Shown one piece after another: positions 20,973 through 29,347 of a stretch of 40,387 nucleotides of DNA (position 1 is its first letter; every line of letters begins with the position of its first letter). Where the stretch lies: positions 1-40,387 of the forward strand of contig WRDM01000024.1 in NCBI GenBank assembly GCA_009783465.1. Direction: 5' to 3'. A program made the translations under genes and the position numbers. A model generated the notes under the pieces. The model had not been told where the DNA came from. It did not search any database and saw only the letters and a list, made by a program, of their open reading frames with translations. The DNA comes from Phycisphaerae bacterium (GTDB taxonomy: Bacteria; Planctomycetota; Phycisphaerae; SM23-33).

Positions 20973-22154
20973 ATGGCCTATCGAGTGACCACCACGACGG
21001 GGTATGGGCAGCGGATTGGCAATTCGCTCAAAGGCATGGTTGTTGGCCTGATCCTGTTCCTCGTCGCCACCGGCGGGCTGTTCTGGAACGAGGGAAATTA
21101 TGTCAAGACAGGACGGGCCATCGACGAGGCCCAGGCCGTCACCACGCCGGCTGGCGACGTGGCGAAAGTCGATCCCGGGCTGAACGGAAAGGTCATCCAC
21201 GCCACGGCGAAAGCCGACACCAAGGACGTGCTGACGGACGATTTGTTCGGTGTCAGCGACGTGGCGATTGCGATCAACCGCAAGGTCGAATACTTCCAGC
21301 ACGAAGAGTCCTCCAAAACAAAAACGAGAGACAACCTCGGCGGCAGCGAGACCAAAACAACCGATTATGAATACCCCACGAAATGGGTGTCCAAACCGAT
21401 CGACTCCTCCCAGTTCAAAGACCCCGCGTACCAAAACAAGAATACCGTGTTGACTCCCGTGGAGGAGAAGCGGCTGTACGCCAAAAACGTCACGTTTGGC
21501 GGGTATAGTCTGCCCCAGTTTCTCATCCAGAAGATCGGAGGCGAGGACCCCGCGGAAGTGAATCTCGGCCCGGCACAGAAGCAGCAATGGGACAACAAAC
21601 TGGGCGATAAATCCAAGGTTCACGTGCGAAGCAACGTCGTGTACCTGGGAAAAAATCCCGACCTTCCTGAGATCGGCGATGTTCGCGTCACGTTGACCCG
21701 GATCGTGCCGGCGGAGATCTCGCTGATCGCCAAAGTGAACGGCTCGACGTTTGAAGAGTTCATCGCGTCCAACGGCAGAACCTTCTCGGCCGTGGCCAGG
21801 GGAACCGTCAGCGCCGACGCGATGTTCAAGCAGGCGCGTGACACCAACAGCATGATTACATGGATTATCCGCGGGGTTGGCGCGTTGCTGGTCGTCATCG
21901 GATTGCGTGCCATGTTCGGCCTGGTGCCGACGATCTTGAAAGTGTTGCCTTTCCTGAGCAGCATTGTCGGGGCTGGGATTGGGCTGATTTGCGTCGTCGG
22001 CGGCGTGGCGTGGTCGCTGCTGATCATCGCCATCGCGTGGCTGACCTACCGTCCGCTGATCGGCGTCCCCCTGCTGGTGCTGGCGGTGGCGGGCATCGTG
22101 TATCTGCGGTCGGTGAGCAAGGCGAAAAAAGCAGCCGGCAGCGCCAGAGGATGA
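20973..22154 (+). CDS. TMEM43 (LUMA/DUF1625) family membrane protein
   Basis: 393 residues. One membrane segment near the N terminus (about 22-42, GMVVGLILFLVATGGLFWNEG), a large soluble domain (about 45-285) and three to four membrane segments at the C terminus (about 295-385). WNEG after the first segment, the region between it and the C-terminal helices, and length match the TMEM43 family, known in eukaryotic endoplasmic reticulum and nuclear envelope and present in many bacteria without a settled role. AAGGAGATCGATC precedes the ATG. It stands alone, divergent from the preceding gene. Confidence 0.8.
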   Translation: MAYRVTTTTGYGQRIGNSLKGMVVGLILFLVATGGLFWNEGNYVKTGRAIDEAQAVTTPAGDVAKVDPGLNGKVIHATAKADTKDVLTDDLFGVSDVAIAINRKVEYFQHEESSKTKTRDNLGGSETKTTDYEYPTKWVSKPIDSSQFKDPAYQNKNTVLTPVEEKRLYAKNVTFGGYSLPQFLIQKIGGEDPAEVNLGPAQKQQWDNKLGDKSKVHVRSNVVYLGKNPDLPEIGDVRVTLTRIVPAEISLIAKVNGSTFEEFIASNGRTFSAVARGTVSADAMFKQARDTNSMITWIIRGVGALLVVIGLRAMFGLVPTILKVLPFLSSIVGAGIGLICVVGGVAWSLLIIAIAWLTYRPLIGVPLLVLAVAGIVYLRSVSKAKKAAGSARG

Positions 22155-22195
22155 GGCGTGACGCGTTCATCGTACTCCACGTCGGGCGTGAGTCC

Positions 22196-22217
22196 ATCTA
22201 CAAACGTGACGTGTACC
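22196..22217 (+). other. 22-nt motif shared with 5655-5676
   Basis: ATCTACAAACGTGACGTGTA (plus CC) differs from 5655-5676 at two positions. Both lie in intergenic DNA, the second in the short gap before the histidine kinase. It may be an operator or a fragment of a dispersed repeat. Confidence 0.35.
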
Positions 22218-22306
22218 TCAAAACATGTCGCCCCGCCCGCTGGCCTCAAGTTTTTTTTCGCATTGGCCGATGTAGATGGTGAAACCCTCCGGCGGATTTG
22301 GGGGGC

Positions 22307-23155
22307 ATGAGGACGTTTGTGAGCACAACGCATCACGCGAAACCCGTCGATCAGGCGGAGCGATTGAGGAAGGTCCAGGCCGAGGCGAGAGCCTTGCGGC
22401 AGGAGCTGCGTCGTGGGCGGCAGCACGCGTCGGCGGCGCTGGCCGAGGCGGAAACGTTGCGTCAGCAGTTGCGTCACGTGCATCGGCTGGCGAGTCTCGG
22501 GACGGTGGCGGCCATGGTTGCCCATGAGTTCAACAACATTCTCACGCCGATCATCAACTACGCGCACATGGCCCAGAAGACTCCCAAGTACGCGGACAAG
22601 GCCTTGGCCCGCGCGGTGGACGGCGGCTTGCGAGCGAAGGAAATCTGCCAGCGGATGCTCGGATTAACCCGCGAAAATCAGGAAAAAACCGACGAAAACG
22701 TGCTGGCATTGGTTCGCGACACGCTGACGGCGATGGCCCGCGACCCCGGCAAAGACGGCATCGAGCTGACGCTGGATATCCCCGCCGACCTGCACGCGCG
22801 GACGCGGCGAGGCGAGTTGCAGCAGGTGCTGCTGAATCTTCTGCTCAACGCCCGCCATGCCTTGCAGAGCCGGCACGGCGGCGAGAAACACATCCGCATC
22901 GCCGCGCGACGTGAAGAAACCACTCTCGTGCTGAGCGTCTCCGACAGCGGCCCCGGCGTGCCGGACGAACTCCACGAACGCATCTTCGAGCCGTTCTTCT
23001 CGACAAAACCCGGCGACGACGCCGACACCGACGGCGGCCACGGGCTGGGCCTGACCATCTGCCGCGACATCATCACCTCTCTGGGAGGCACCATCTCCCT
23101 GCAAAGTCCTCCGCGCCACGGCGCAACGTTCACGCTCGAACTGCCGGATGAATAG
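22307..23155 (+). CDS. soluble histidine kinase
   Basis: About 282 residues with no membrane segment or sensory domain of known type. An N-terminal coiled coil (about 12-65, Gln/Arg/Leu/Ala-rich heptads) leads to the H-box MVAHEFNNILTPIINYAHM (His about 73). The ATPase part follows, with an N-box (LQQVLLNLLLNARHAL), DSGPGVPDELHERIFEPFFS and a G2-box (GGHGLGLTICRDII). The HEFNN form of the H-box is typical of NtrB/RsbW-adjacent and hybrid kinases. No response regulator is adjacent. The start is not certain: ATG 22307 or TTG 22298, neither with a good ribosome site. Its stop abuts the stop of convergent lptG with no gap. Confidence 0.88.
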   Translation: MRTFVSTTHHAKPVDQAERLRKVQAEARALRQELRRGRQHASAALAEAETLRQQLRHVHRLASLGTVAAMVAHEFNNILTPIINYAHMAQKTPKYADKALARAVDGGLRAKEICQRMLGLTRENQEKTDENVLALVRDTLTAMARDPGKDGIELTLDIPADLHARTRRGELQQVLLNLLLNARHALQSRHGGEKHIRIAARREETTLVLSVSDSGPGVPDELHERIFEPFFSTKPGDDADTDGGHGLGLTICRDIITSLGGTISLQSPPRHGATFTLELPDE

Positions 23156-24634
23156 TCACGTTTTCACCGAATCCAGCATGACCGCCGACAGGGGGCCGAA
23201 GATGAGGACAGGCAGCCAGGCGGCCAGCAGCGGGGTGGCGCCGAGGGTGTATTGGCAGAGATAGACGAACACCAGGAACGAAGCCGTCACCAACAGGCAG
23301 AGGGCGGCGGAGGCTTTGATGTTTCGTTCGCGGCTGAGGATGAAGGGCAATCCCAGCAGCAGCATGATGATGTTATCGATGGGCAGGGTCACGCGGCTGT
23401 AGAATTCCAGCCGGGCGGCGGATTCGTTCTTCACCCGGCCGAACGCGATCAAGTCCGCCAGCGCGGAGGTTGACATGAAATCCAGCCAGTTGCTTGAGCT
23501 TTGCAGGGCGAGCACGTCGCTGGTGAGTTCGGTGGGGATGAAGATTCTCCCTCGCGTCAGCCGCCATCGTCCCTCGACCTCGTGAGGTTTTTGTCGCCAG
23601 ATGGCGCGATCGGCGAGGATCATGGCGATGAGTTTTCCTTCGGGACTTCGGAAGACGAACTGGACGTCGTGGAGTTCGGCGGGCGCGGTGCTTTCGGGCC
23701 TGCCGGGGCGGAATCGCTTGTATCGGATTTCGACGTTGGAGGTTTCGTCCATCGCGCGGCGGAAGCGTTTTCCGTCGGGCGGTGGCGGGATTTCGATGAT
23801 TTTGTGGATATCTTCGGGCGGTCGGCCGTCGCGGACCACGTCGTCGCGGAAGCTTTCCAGCAGGCGGTCAGGCCCGGCGGCGTAGACGTCGTCGCCCGTC
23901 GGCATGCGGTAGTGCGGGTTGATATCGAACAGCGCGTCGGTGCTGCCGGGGACGAAAGGCAACTCCAGCACGGCGGGCTGATCGAACGTCCCGGCCAGCG
24001 ACCAGCCGTTATAGGTGCCGTCGTCGTCCTGGACGTCATTTTCCTCGAAGGCCTGGACCGCCGTCGCCATGCCGATCCACCGCCCATGCGGGTCGCGGCA
24101 GATGGCGGTGACGTTTTCCATCTTCCGCTGTTCCAGAATCAGTCGATCCGCCAGCCAGCAGGTGTTGGCATCGTCGGTGATCAGACGAATGGGACGTGTG
24201 AGCACGTCCTGGGCTTCGGTCCGGCTGCGGACAAGGTTGGGCGCCACCGCCGGCACCACGTACTCCTGATCCAGCACGATCAGCACGTCCAGCACGATCG
24301 CGGCCATCACCAGCGGGAACACGACACGCCGCAGACTCACCCCGCTGGCGAGCATGGCCGTCAGCTCGTTGGTGTGATTCATCCGCCCCAACGTGAACGC
24401 AGCCGATATCACGATGATGATGCCCCCCAGCTCCTGGACATACATCACGCTCTGGTTGGAGTAATAGCTGAAGATATTCAACAGTTTCTCGACAGTCGTG
24501 AGCTTGGGATCCTTGACGAATTCGTCGAGGTTGACCGAGAGGTCCACGATGATGCGCAGCGACATCATCACGATGAACAGCATCAGAAAGGACCACAGAA
24601 AACTTCGGACGACGTATCGGTCGAGCGTCCTCAT
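23156..24634 (-). CDS. lptG: LptG-like permease of the lipopolysaccharide exporter
   Basis: 492 residues, longer than the usual 360. YjgP/YjgQ-family inner-membrane protein that pairs with LptF and the LptB ATPase to extract lipopolysaccharide toward the LptA bridge. Seen: MRTLDRYVVRSFLWSFLMLF with three membrane segments in the first 120 residues, the ELTAMLASGVSLRRVVFPL motif typical of the family (about 118-136), a periplasmic region (about 150-390) and three C-terminal membrane segments. The extra length is in the periplasmic part. It begins 2 bp after the lptF stop with GAGGAAATAG as ribosome site. Of the two genes, this one is placed second by order only; which is F and which G is not certain. 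Confidence 0.87.
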   Translation of the reverse strand: MRTLDRYVVRSFLWSFLMLFIVMMSLRIIVDLSVNLDEFVKDPKLTTVEKLLNIFSYYSNQSVMYVQELGGIIIVISAAFTLGRMNHTNELTAMLASGVSLRRVVFPLVMAAIVLDVLIVLDQEYVVPAVAPNLVRSRTEAQDVLTRPIRLITDDANTCWLADRLILEQRKMENVTAICRDPHGRWIGMATAVQAFEENDVQDDDGTYNGWSLAGTFDQPAVLELPFVPGSTDALFDINPHYRMPTGDDVYAAGPDRLLESFRDDVVRDGRPPEDIHKIIEIPPPPDGKRFRRAMDETSNVEIRYKRFRPGRPESTAPAELHDVQFVFRSPEGKLIAMILADRAIWRQKPHEVEGRWRLTRGRIFIPTELTSDVLALQSSSNWLDFMSTSALADLIAFGRVKNESAARLEFYSRVTLPIDNIIMLLLGLPFILSRERNIKASAALCLLVTASFLVFVYLCQYTLGATPLLAAWLPVLIFGPLSAVMLDSVKT

Positions 24635-24636
24635 GA

Positions 24637-26646
24637 CTATTTCCTCGCCAGGCGGGCGTACACGATACACGTCGCGACCGCTAAAATAACAACGCCTCCC
24701 CACATCGCCAGCAGGCCGTAACCGCCCTCCACTTTTTTCACGATCCCCTTGCCCATGAGCAGCATGATGATGACAACGGCGCCGGGCACGGCGGCGGTCG
24801 CGAAGGCGGTGATGAACTGCCCGCCCCGGAAAATCAGTCCCAGCGCCGCCCCGAGCATCACCATCAGCAGGCAACTGCTGCTGTAGGCCAATCGCGTGTG
24901 CGTCTCGGCCTTGACCGCCCGCAGCAGTTGTTTGGTCTTGTCATGCCGCACCTCGCGGATGTTATCCAGGATGGTGGAGCGTTGCGACAATTCCTTGCCG
25001 GGATCGGCGCCGGCGTAGAGTTTTTCGTAATCGTACTCGTCGACCTCACGCAGCAGTTCCGGAGGAATCGCCAGTTGCCCGACGGAAAAATCCTCGAACC
25101 GCTGAGGCCTCGCCTCGCCCACCGTGACGACGTCCACCTCGCCGGGCATGGCCAGGTACACATGCGACATATCGGTCAGCTCGTCGTACTCCACACCGAT
25201 GGCCATCGCGCCGCCCGGCCCCGGCTTGCTGAACACGATCTGCCGCAGGATCCGCTCCCGCCCGTCGTCGCGAAGTTCCCAGATTTCCAACTGCACGGGC
25301 GACTCGTCCGCGTTGGTCAGCCGGCAGCCCATCGACACCTTGTCGCGACGCCCGATCGTCTCCTCGAACTGGTCCGCCTTGACGACGAACTCCCGCATGA
25401 CGGCTGGACCGCCACCCACCACCGCCGTCGCGCCCGCCAGGCGGCGATACTCCCGCGACTCCTCGATATGCTGCCGCAAATCCTGAAGAAAACGGTCGTT
25501 CCGCAAGTCGCGGCGAATTTTGTCCAACTCGCGAGTGATCGTCGGACTGTGAAGCGGATCGGCCGCGACGTTCACCAACTCCCGCCACGTCAACCAGGGA
25601 ACGCGATCCCGCGTGACGGTGCTGTCCGGGACGTACCGAAACCGCTGATGCTGCCCCTCGGAAATCATGTTCCCCGCGCCGTCGGAGGTTCGCTTGCCCA
25701 GCACGTTGACGAAGTCGATCTCGACGAACGGCTCGGGCGCGTCGTCACGCAATGTGACGCGCGCCTGCGAGGCAATCATGATCCGCGCGTCACGATGCTT
25801 GGTCAGCGGCAGCACATGATCCGCCGGCACGCCCAGCCGCATCTCGTCGCCCTGCTGGAGGTCGTACGTGTGGTCGGCGTTGACTTTCTGCACGCGCCAC
25901 ACGTCGGAAAGATGAACCGCATCGCCCACGAGCAGGTCGTCGCCGCGATGTTTGTCCATCGGCCAAAGGTCGTCGGGATCGACGCCCACCCGCACAGGCC
26001 CGCCGTCGACGCCAACGATCTCGCACAATCCGTCGAGGCCGATGTGGGTCACGCGGTACACGTCGGAAAGGCGAACCTTGTCGTTCTCCCGGATGCCCTC
26101 GCCGGGGGGATCGCCCCACCGGGCGTAGATCAGTCCGTGCAGAATGTCGTTGTCCCGGTCCACGCGATCGGCATGAACGTAATTGTCGCGATACTGGTAG
26201 TAATGCTTGGTTTCCAACTGGCTGTAAATGATCTTCTTGGGATTCTGCTCCAGCGCCGCCACGCCACGTTTCATCATGGCCGGGGCAAGATAATTGCTCA
26301 GCACCAGCGACAAAATCGTCACGCCCAGGCCCAGAACAAACGCCGGCTGCAGCACCGACATCGTGGACACCCCGCCGGCCCGACAGGCCAGGTGCTCGTT
26401 GTCCTGACTGAACCGCCCATACGTGACGGTGGCCGCGAACAGCGCGGAGACCGGAAGCGCCATGCTGAGCATGGAGGGCATCATGAAGCCGAAAAACGAC
26501 AGGATCTGCTCGAACGTGATGCCCTGCTGTCTGCGCAGCGGCTCGATGACGGAAAAAATCGTCAACATGATCGTCAGCGCAATCAGCGCCAACAGCCATA
26601 TCCGCGCCAGGTCACGCGCGAGGTACCAATGGATCGTCTTAATCAT
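24637..26646 (-). CDS. lptF: LptF-like permease with large periplasmic insert
   Basis: 669 residues, nearly twice the usual length. Membrane segments at about 10-38, 50-75, 95-120 and three near the C terminus (about 565-665) frame a very long periplasmic part. The family motif region FSQDNEHLACRAGGVSTMSV (about 79-98) is present. The insert holds a duplicated module, about 190-235 and 238-285: V.LSDV(Y/W)RV...V..GV..D.(L/V)(W/L)P(M/L)(D/T)KHR. No other part of the fold is missing. A TACAAT box ends 12 nt before the ATG, with no ribosome site, so the transcript may be nearly leaderless. Two bp before lptG; the two are surely one operon. Confidence 0.88.
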   Translation of the reverse strand: MIKTIHWYLARDLARIWLLALIALTIMLTIFSVIEPLRRQQGITFEQILSFFGFMMPSMLSMALPVSALFAATVTYGRFSQDNEHLACRAGGVSTMSVLQPAFVLGLGVTILSLVLSNYLAPAMMKRGVAALEQNPKKIIYSQLETKHYYQYRDNYVHADRVDRDNDILHGLIYARWGDPPGEGIRENDKVRLSDVYRVTHIGLDGLCEIVGVDGGPVRVGVDPDDLWPMDKHRGDDLLVGDAVHLSDVWRVQKVNADHTYDLQQGDEMRLGVPADHVLPLTKHRDARIMIASQARVTLRDDAPEPFVEIDFVNVLGKRTSDGAGNMISEGQHQRFRYVPDSTVTRDRVPWLTWRELVNVAADPLHSPTITRELDKIRRDLRNDRFLQDLRQHIEESREYRRLAGATAVVGGGPAVMREFVVKADQFEETIGRRDKVSMGCRLTNADESPVQLEIWELRDDGRERILRQIVFSKPGPGGAMAIGVEYDELTDMSHVYLAMPGEVDVVTVGEARPQRFEDFSVGQLAIPPELLREVDEYDYEKLYAGADPGKELSQRSTILDNIREVRHDKTKQLLRAVKAETHTRLAYSSSCLLMVMLGAALGLIFRGGQFITAFATAAVPGAVVIIMLLMGKGIVKKVEGGYGLLAMWGGVVILAVATCIVYARLARK

Positions 26647-26658
26647 CGCAATCGACGC

Positions 26659-26664
26659 ATTGTA
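26659..26664 (-). promoter_or_regulatory. possible -10 box of the lptF operon
   Basis: TACAAT on the minus strand, 12 nt before the lptF ATG. The -35 region 17 bp upstream (AGACGG) is poor. The same hexamer lies at a similar distance before purQ and the superoxide dismutase gene. Confidence 0.35.
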
Positions 26665-26740
26665 CCATTCGCCGGCCCGGCCCGTCTATCAGTTTGCAGC
26701 GAAGAGCCAGGGCCATCGCATCGAAAAAGTCCCGTTTTTA

Positions 26741-26843
26741 GGCTGTAGACTGTAGGTTGTAGACTGTAGGTGCGACATGCCGTGTCGAAAAATTTGTCGC
26801 AAAAACTGCCGCGACTACAGCCTACAGTCTACAGCCTACAGCC
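26741..26843. repeat. CTGTAGACTGTAGG word-repeat palindrome
   Basis: The arms GGCTGTAGACTGTAGGTTGT... (26741-26769) and ...CTACAGCCTACAGCC (26815-26843) pair at 26 of 29 positions, each made of tandem CTGTAGA/CTGTAGG words. The 45-nt interior has no clear coding potential. Confidence 0.85.
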
Positions 26844-26925
26844 TTTTCGCGAAAAAACAGAGAATGTAGATGCGATAGCCCTGAGCGAAGAGCCTTTCCA
26901 TTCTCGTGACGCCATCGAGAAACTC

Positions 26926-27111
26926 GTTCGAGGGAAACAAGCCAATAGCCAGCAGTCAGTAGCCAATAGGTACGGAACGGCAAGGGCAAAAAGGCAATGA
27001 AAGCGGGAACGGACGTATGTGTCGCGGCCGTTGGGGACCGTGTGATGAACAACAAACCTCGCCATACCTGATGGCTACTGGCTATTGGCTATTGGCTTGT
27101 TTCCCTCGAAC
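26926..27111. repeat. 186-bp palindrome overlapping the galU 3' end
   Basis: 50-nt arms at 26926-26975 and 27062-27111 pair almost throughout: GTTCGAGGGAAACAAGCCAA, then reiterated TAGCCA words, then AGGTA.GG. The interior shares AAAAGGCAATGAAAGCGGGA with the partial copy at 175-290. The right arm covers the last 12 codons of galU, encoding LFEGNKPIANSQ. Confidence 0.88.
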
Positions 27112-28094
27112 AAATGGTTCGCCTGCGCCATGGGAACGGAAATCCCCGCGGCGAAGTCCGCCTGGGCGGCCGCGTAGCCGGCGGGGTGGCCCAGGTCGTG
27201 CGCCTGGCCGATGATTTGGCAGAGCAGATAGTCCTTGGGGTGTCGTTCGAGAAACAACTGCTGCGCGGCGGCGAAGGGGATTTCGCCGTGTTTGTCGGGC
27301 ATGACGCGAGCCAGCGATGTGAAAATTTCGCTGGTGAACGCGTAGATTCCCGCGTGGGCAAGGAATTGGCCTTCCGGCAGGCCCGGCGTGACTAACCGCT
27401 CGCGGGCCTGGGCGGGCGTCGGCTTTTCGATAAACGCCGTGGCCCGGAAAACCGCGCCACGTGACGCGGGCGTCTCGCCCGCGTTGTGCGTTCCATTGGC
27501 CTGGCCAGTAGAAGACGCCAAACCTCCTTCGTCGCGCAACGCGGGCAAGATGCCCGCGTCACGCGGCGAAGCCACCGCCACGCCACTGGCCACGCCGACG
27601 CGGCACAACTGGGCCTCCCCCACCGGCTGCATGCCGATCATGGCGGCAGGTCTGTGCATGGCGAACGCACGGGCAACCTGCGACACGCACGACGCCACGC
27701 CGGGTGGCGACACGCTGACGTGATCCCCCAGCAACAATAAAAACGGAGACCGCCCGACGAACGGCTCGGCCCGCAGCACGGCGTCGCCGAACCCGGCAGG
27801 TCGATCCTGAATCACAAAATGCAGCGTCGGCAACGGCGGATCGGCAGCCCCATAACCGCCCTCGCCGCAGGAGGCCTGGACATACCGCGCAATCATCTCA
27901 TGCTGCGACGGCGATACCACAACCGCCGCCTCCATGACGCCCGCGTCGCGAGCGGCAGCGCACAACCAATGCAACGCCGCCCGGCATCGGCCCGCCGAGT
28001 CCGTCAACGGCAACAGGCACTTGGGCACCACCGCCGACATCGGCAACATCCGCGTGCCCAGCCCGGCCACCGGAATGACCGCCTTGGTAATCAT
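27075..28094 (-). CDS. galU: UTP-glucose-1-phosphate uridylyltransferase
   Basis: 339 residues. GalU joins UTP and glucose-1-phosphate to UDP-glucose for glycan and polysaccharide synthesis. Seen: the nucleotide-binding MITKAVIPVAGLGTRMLP, the PKCLLPL lysine, LLLLGDHV, TAFIEKPTPAQARERLV and LAHAGIYAFTSEIF. Two parts are odd: residues about 177-213 are encoded by an in-frame palindromic repeat placed just before the FIEKP strand, and the last 12 residues come from the arm of a second repeat. Its ATG overlaps the fmdB-like stop (ATGA), so it is translationally coupled. The insertion lies in a loop and probably does not abolish folding. Confidence 0.9.
   Translation of the reverse strand: MITKAVIPVAGLGTRMLPMSAVVPKCLLPLTDSAGRCRAALHWLCAAARDAGVMEAAVVVSPSQHEMIARYVQASCGEGGYGAADPPLPTLHFVIQDRPAGFGDAVLRAEPFVGRSPFLLLLGDHVSVSPPGVASCVSQVARAFAMHRPAAMIGMQPVGEAQLCRVGVASGVAVASPRDAGILPALRDEGGLASSTGQANGTHNAGETPASRGAVFRATAFIEKPTPAQARERLVTPGLPEGQFLAHAGIYAFTSEIFTSLARVMPDKHGEIPFAAAQQLFLERHPKDYLLCQIIGQAHDLGHPAGYAAAQADFAAGISVPMAQANHLFEGNKPIANSQ
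27457..27565. repeat. in-frame palindromic repeat inside galU
   Basis: Reads on the minus strand as CGCGGGCATCTTGCCCGCG, then CATGGAAC-like GGAACGCACAACGCGGGCG and GACGCCCGCGTCACGTGGC. It aligns with 6723-6824 of the hydantoinase gene and is translated in the same frame (DAGILPALRDEGG ... THNAGETPASRG). Each half is itself a palindrome. Confidence 0.88.
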
Positions 28095-28465
28095 GTTCCT
28101 GATGAAGCGGCCGTCTCGTTCTTTTTCCCGCTACCCGCGCCGGAAGCGGCCGGGGCAGCGACCGTTGTGGACGCGCCGCCGGCAGGCTCTTTCGCGCCGG
28201 ATTCTTTCGCTACGCCGCCCGAAGACTCACCCGACAAACCGCCGCCGGACGACTCCTTCTTCGCCGCCTCGGAATACTCCTTGCCGCGATAATCCGTGCA
28301 GTAAAATCCGCTGCCCTTGAAAATGATCCCCGCGCCCGTGCCGATCAGGCGGCGAACCTTCAACTTGCCGCACGACGGACACTTCTTCACCGCCGAGGCC
28401 GTCATACTCTGAAACAACTCAAAGCGGTGCTCACACGCGCCGCATGCATAGTCATACGTTGGCAT
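28091..28465 (-). CDS. FmdB-type zinc-ribbon protein
   Basis: 124 residues. The N-terminal 60 residues are the FmdB zinc ribbon: MPTYDYACGACEHRFEL, CPSCG, then GSGFYCTDYRG. The name comes from a formamidase regulator, but most members have no proven role; binding of zinc through the CxxC pairs is expected. The C-terminal half is a low-complexity Ser/Gly/Ala/Lys tail. The ATG at 28465 has GAAGGA upstream and begins the family signature; the longer in-frame start at 28498 is rejected. A TATAAT box lies 20 bp upstream. Its stop overlaps the galU start. Confidence 0.85.
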   Translation of the reverse strand: MPTYDYACGACEHRFELFQSMTASAVKKCPSCGKLKVRRLIGTGAGIIFKGSGFYCTDYRGKEYSEAAKKESSGGGLSGESSGGVAKESGAKEPAGGASTTVAAPAASGAGSGKKNETAASSGT

Positions 28466-28486
28466 ACTGTGTTTTCCTTCGCGACG

Positions 28487-28515
28487 ATTATACCGCATGA
28501 TCCACGTTTCGGGAA
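28487..28515 (-). promoter_or_regulatory. predicted promoter of the fmdB-galU operon
   Basis: TATAAT (28487-28492, minus) is a consensus -10. TTCCCG 17 bp upstream is a weak -35. The leader would be about 15 nt and holds GAAGGAAA. Confidence 0.48.
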
Positions 28516-28578
28516 CGGCAGCATCGTTGCATCGACAAGAATGCCGAAAGATTGTCGCCGTTTCCCTCGTCTTGACGC

Positions 28579-28584
28579 TACAAT
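28579..28584 (+). promoter_or_regulatory. possible -10 box of the superoxide dismutase gene
   Basis: TACAAT ends 9 nt before the ATG at 28594; no ribosome site intervenes. No good -35 at the standard distance (TTGTCG lies 21 bp upstream). Confidence 0.33.
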
Positions 28585-28593
28585 GCCCGTATC

Positions 28594-29331
28594 ATGGCCA
28601 TGTACACACGTCGTGACGTGATGAAGGCTGGAGCGGCCGCCGCTGTGGCGGCTGTCGCCGGGTCCGTGCTCGCTTATGGAAAGGATTGGCTCATGCCCAC
28701 CACCCAACCCGCGTTTGAATTGGCCGCCTGCAAGGACGGCACGTACGTTCTGCCCGAGCTGCCCTACGACTACAACGCCCTCGAACCGCTTTACGATGAA
28801 GCCACCCTGCGGCTGCATCACGACAAACATCACGCCGCGTACGTGGCCGGGCTGAACGCCAATCTGACCAAACTCGCCGCCGCGCGCAAGGACGGCAAAT
28901 ACGAGGACGTCAAAGCCCTGTCGCGGAACGTGGCCTTTCACGGCAGCGGGCACGTGCTGCACACGCTGTTCTGGCACTCGATGAAGCCCGGCGGCGCCAA
29001 GCCCGACGGCGAGTTCGCCAAGGCCTGCGTCGAGAGTTTCGGCTCGGTCGAGGCGATGCAGGCCCAGTTCGCCGCCGCCACGAAGGACGTCGAAGCCAGC
29101 GGCTGGGGTGTGCTCGCGTACGAACCTCTCGCCGGCAAACTGCTCGTTCTCCAGGCCGAGCGGCACCAGGATCTAACCGTCTGGGGCGTCACGCCGCTGC
29201 TGGTCTGCGACGTGTGGGAGCACGCCTACTACCTCAAATACCAAAACCGCCGCGCCGAATGGGTCGACGCCTTCATGAAACTCGCCAACTGGGACTTCGC
29301 CGCCCAACGACTCGCGGCCGTGCGGAAGTAA
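28594..29331 (+). CDS. Tat-exported iron/manganese superoxide dismutase
   Basis: 245 residues: a twin-arginine signal (YTRRDVMKAG then AAAAVAAVAGSVLAYG, about 5-28) in front of a complete Fe/Mn SOD of about 205 residues. It dismutates superoxide, here outside the cytoplasm. Metal ligands are in the expected places: the His of LRLHHDKHH, the His of GSGHVLHTLFW, and the Asp and His of VCDVWEHAYYL. GSGHVLH replaces the common NxAGHxNH, so iron versus manganese cannot be told. The ATG at 28594 is followed at once by the Tat signal. A TACAAT box lies close upstream with no ribosome site. Most SODs of this family are cytoplasmic. Confidence 0.88.
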   Translation: MAMYTRRDVMKAGAAAAVAAVAGSVLAYGKDWLMPTTQPAFELAACKDGTYVLPELPYDYNALEPLYDEATLRLHHDKHHAAYVAGLNANLTKLAAARKDGKYEDVKALSRNVAFHGSGHVLHTLFWHSMKPGGAKPDGEFAKACVESFGSVEAMQAQFAAATKDVEASGWGVLAYEPLAGKLLVLQAERHQDLTVWGVTPLLVCDVWEHAYYLKYQNRRAEWVDAFMKLANWDFAAQRLAAVRK

Positions 29332-29347
29332 ACGCACGTAGCGTACC

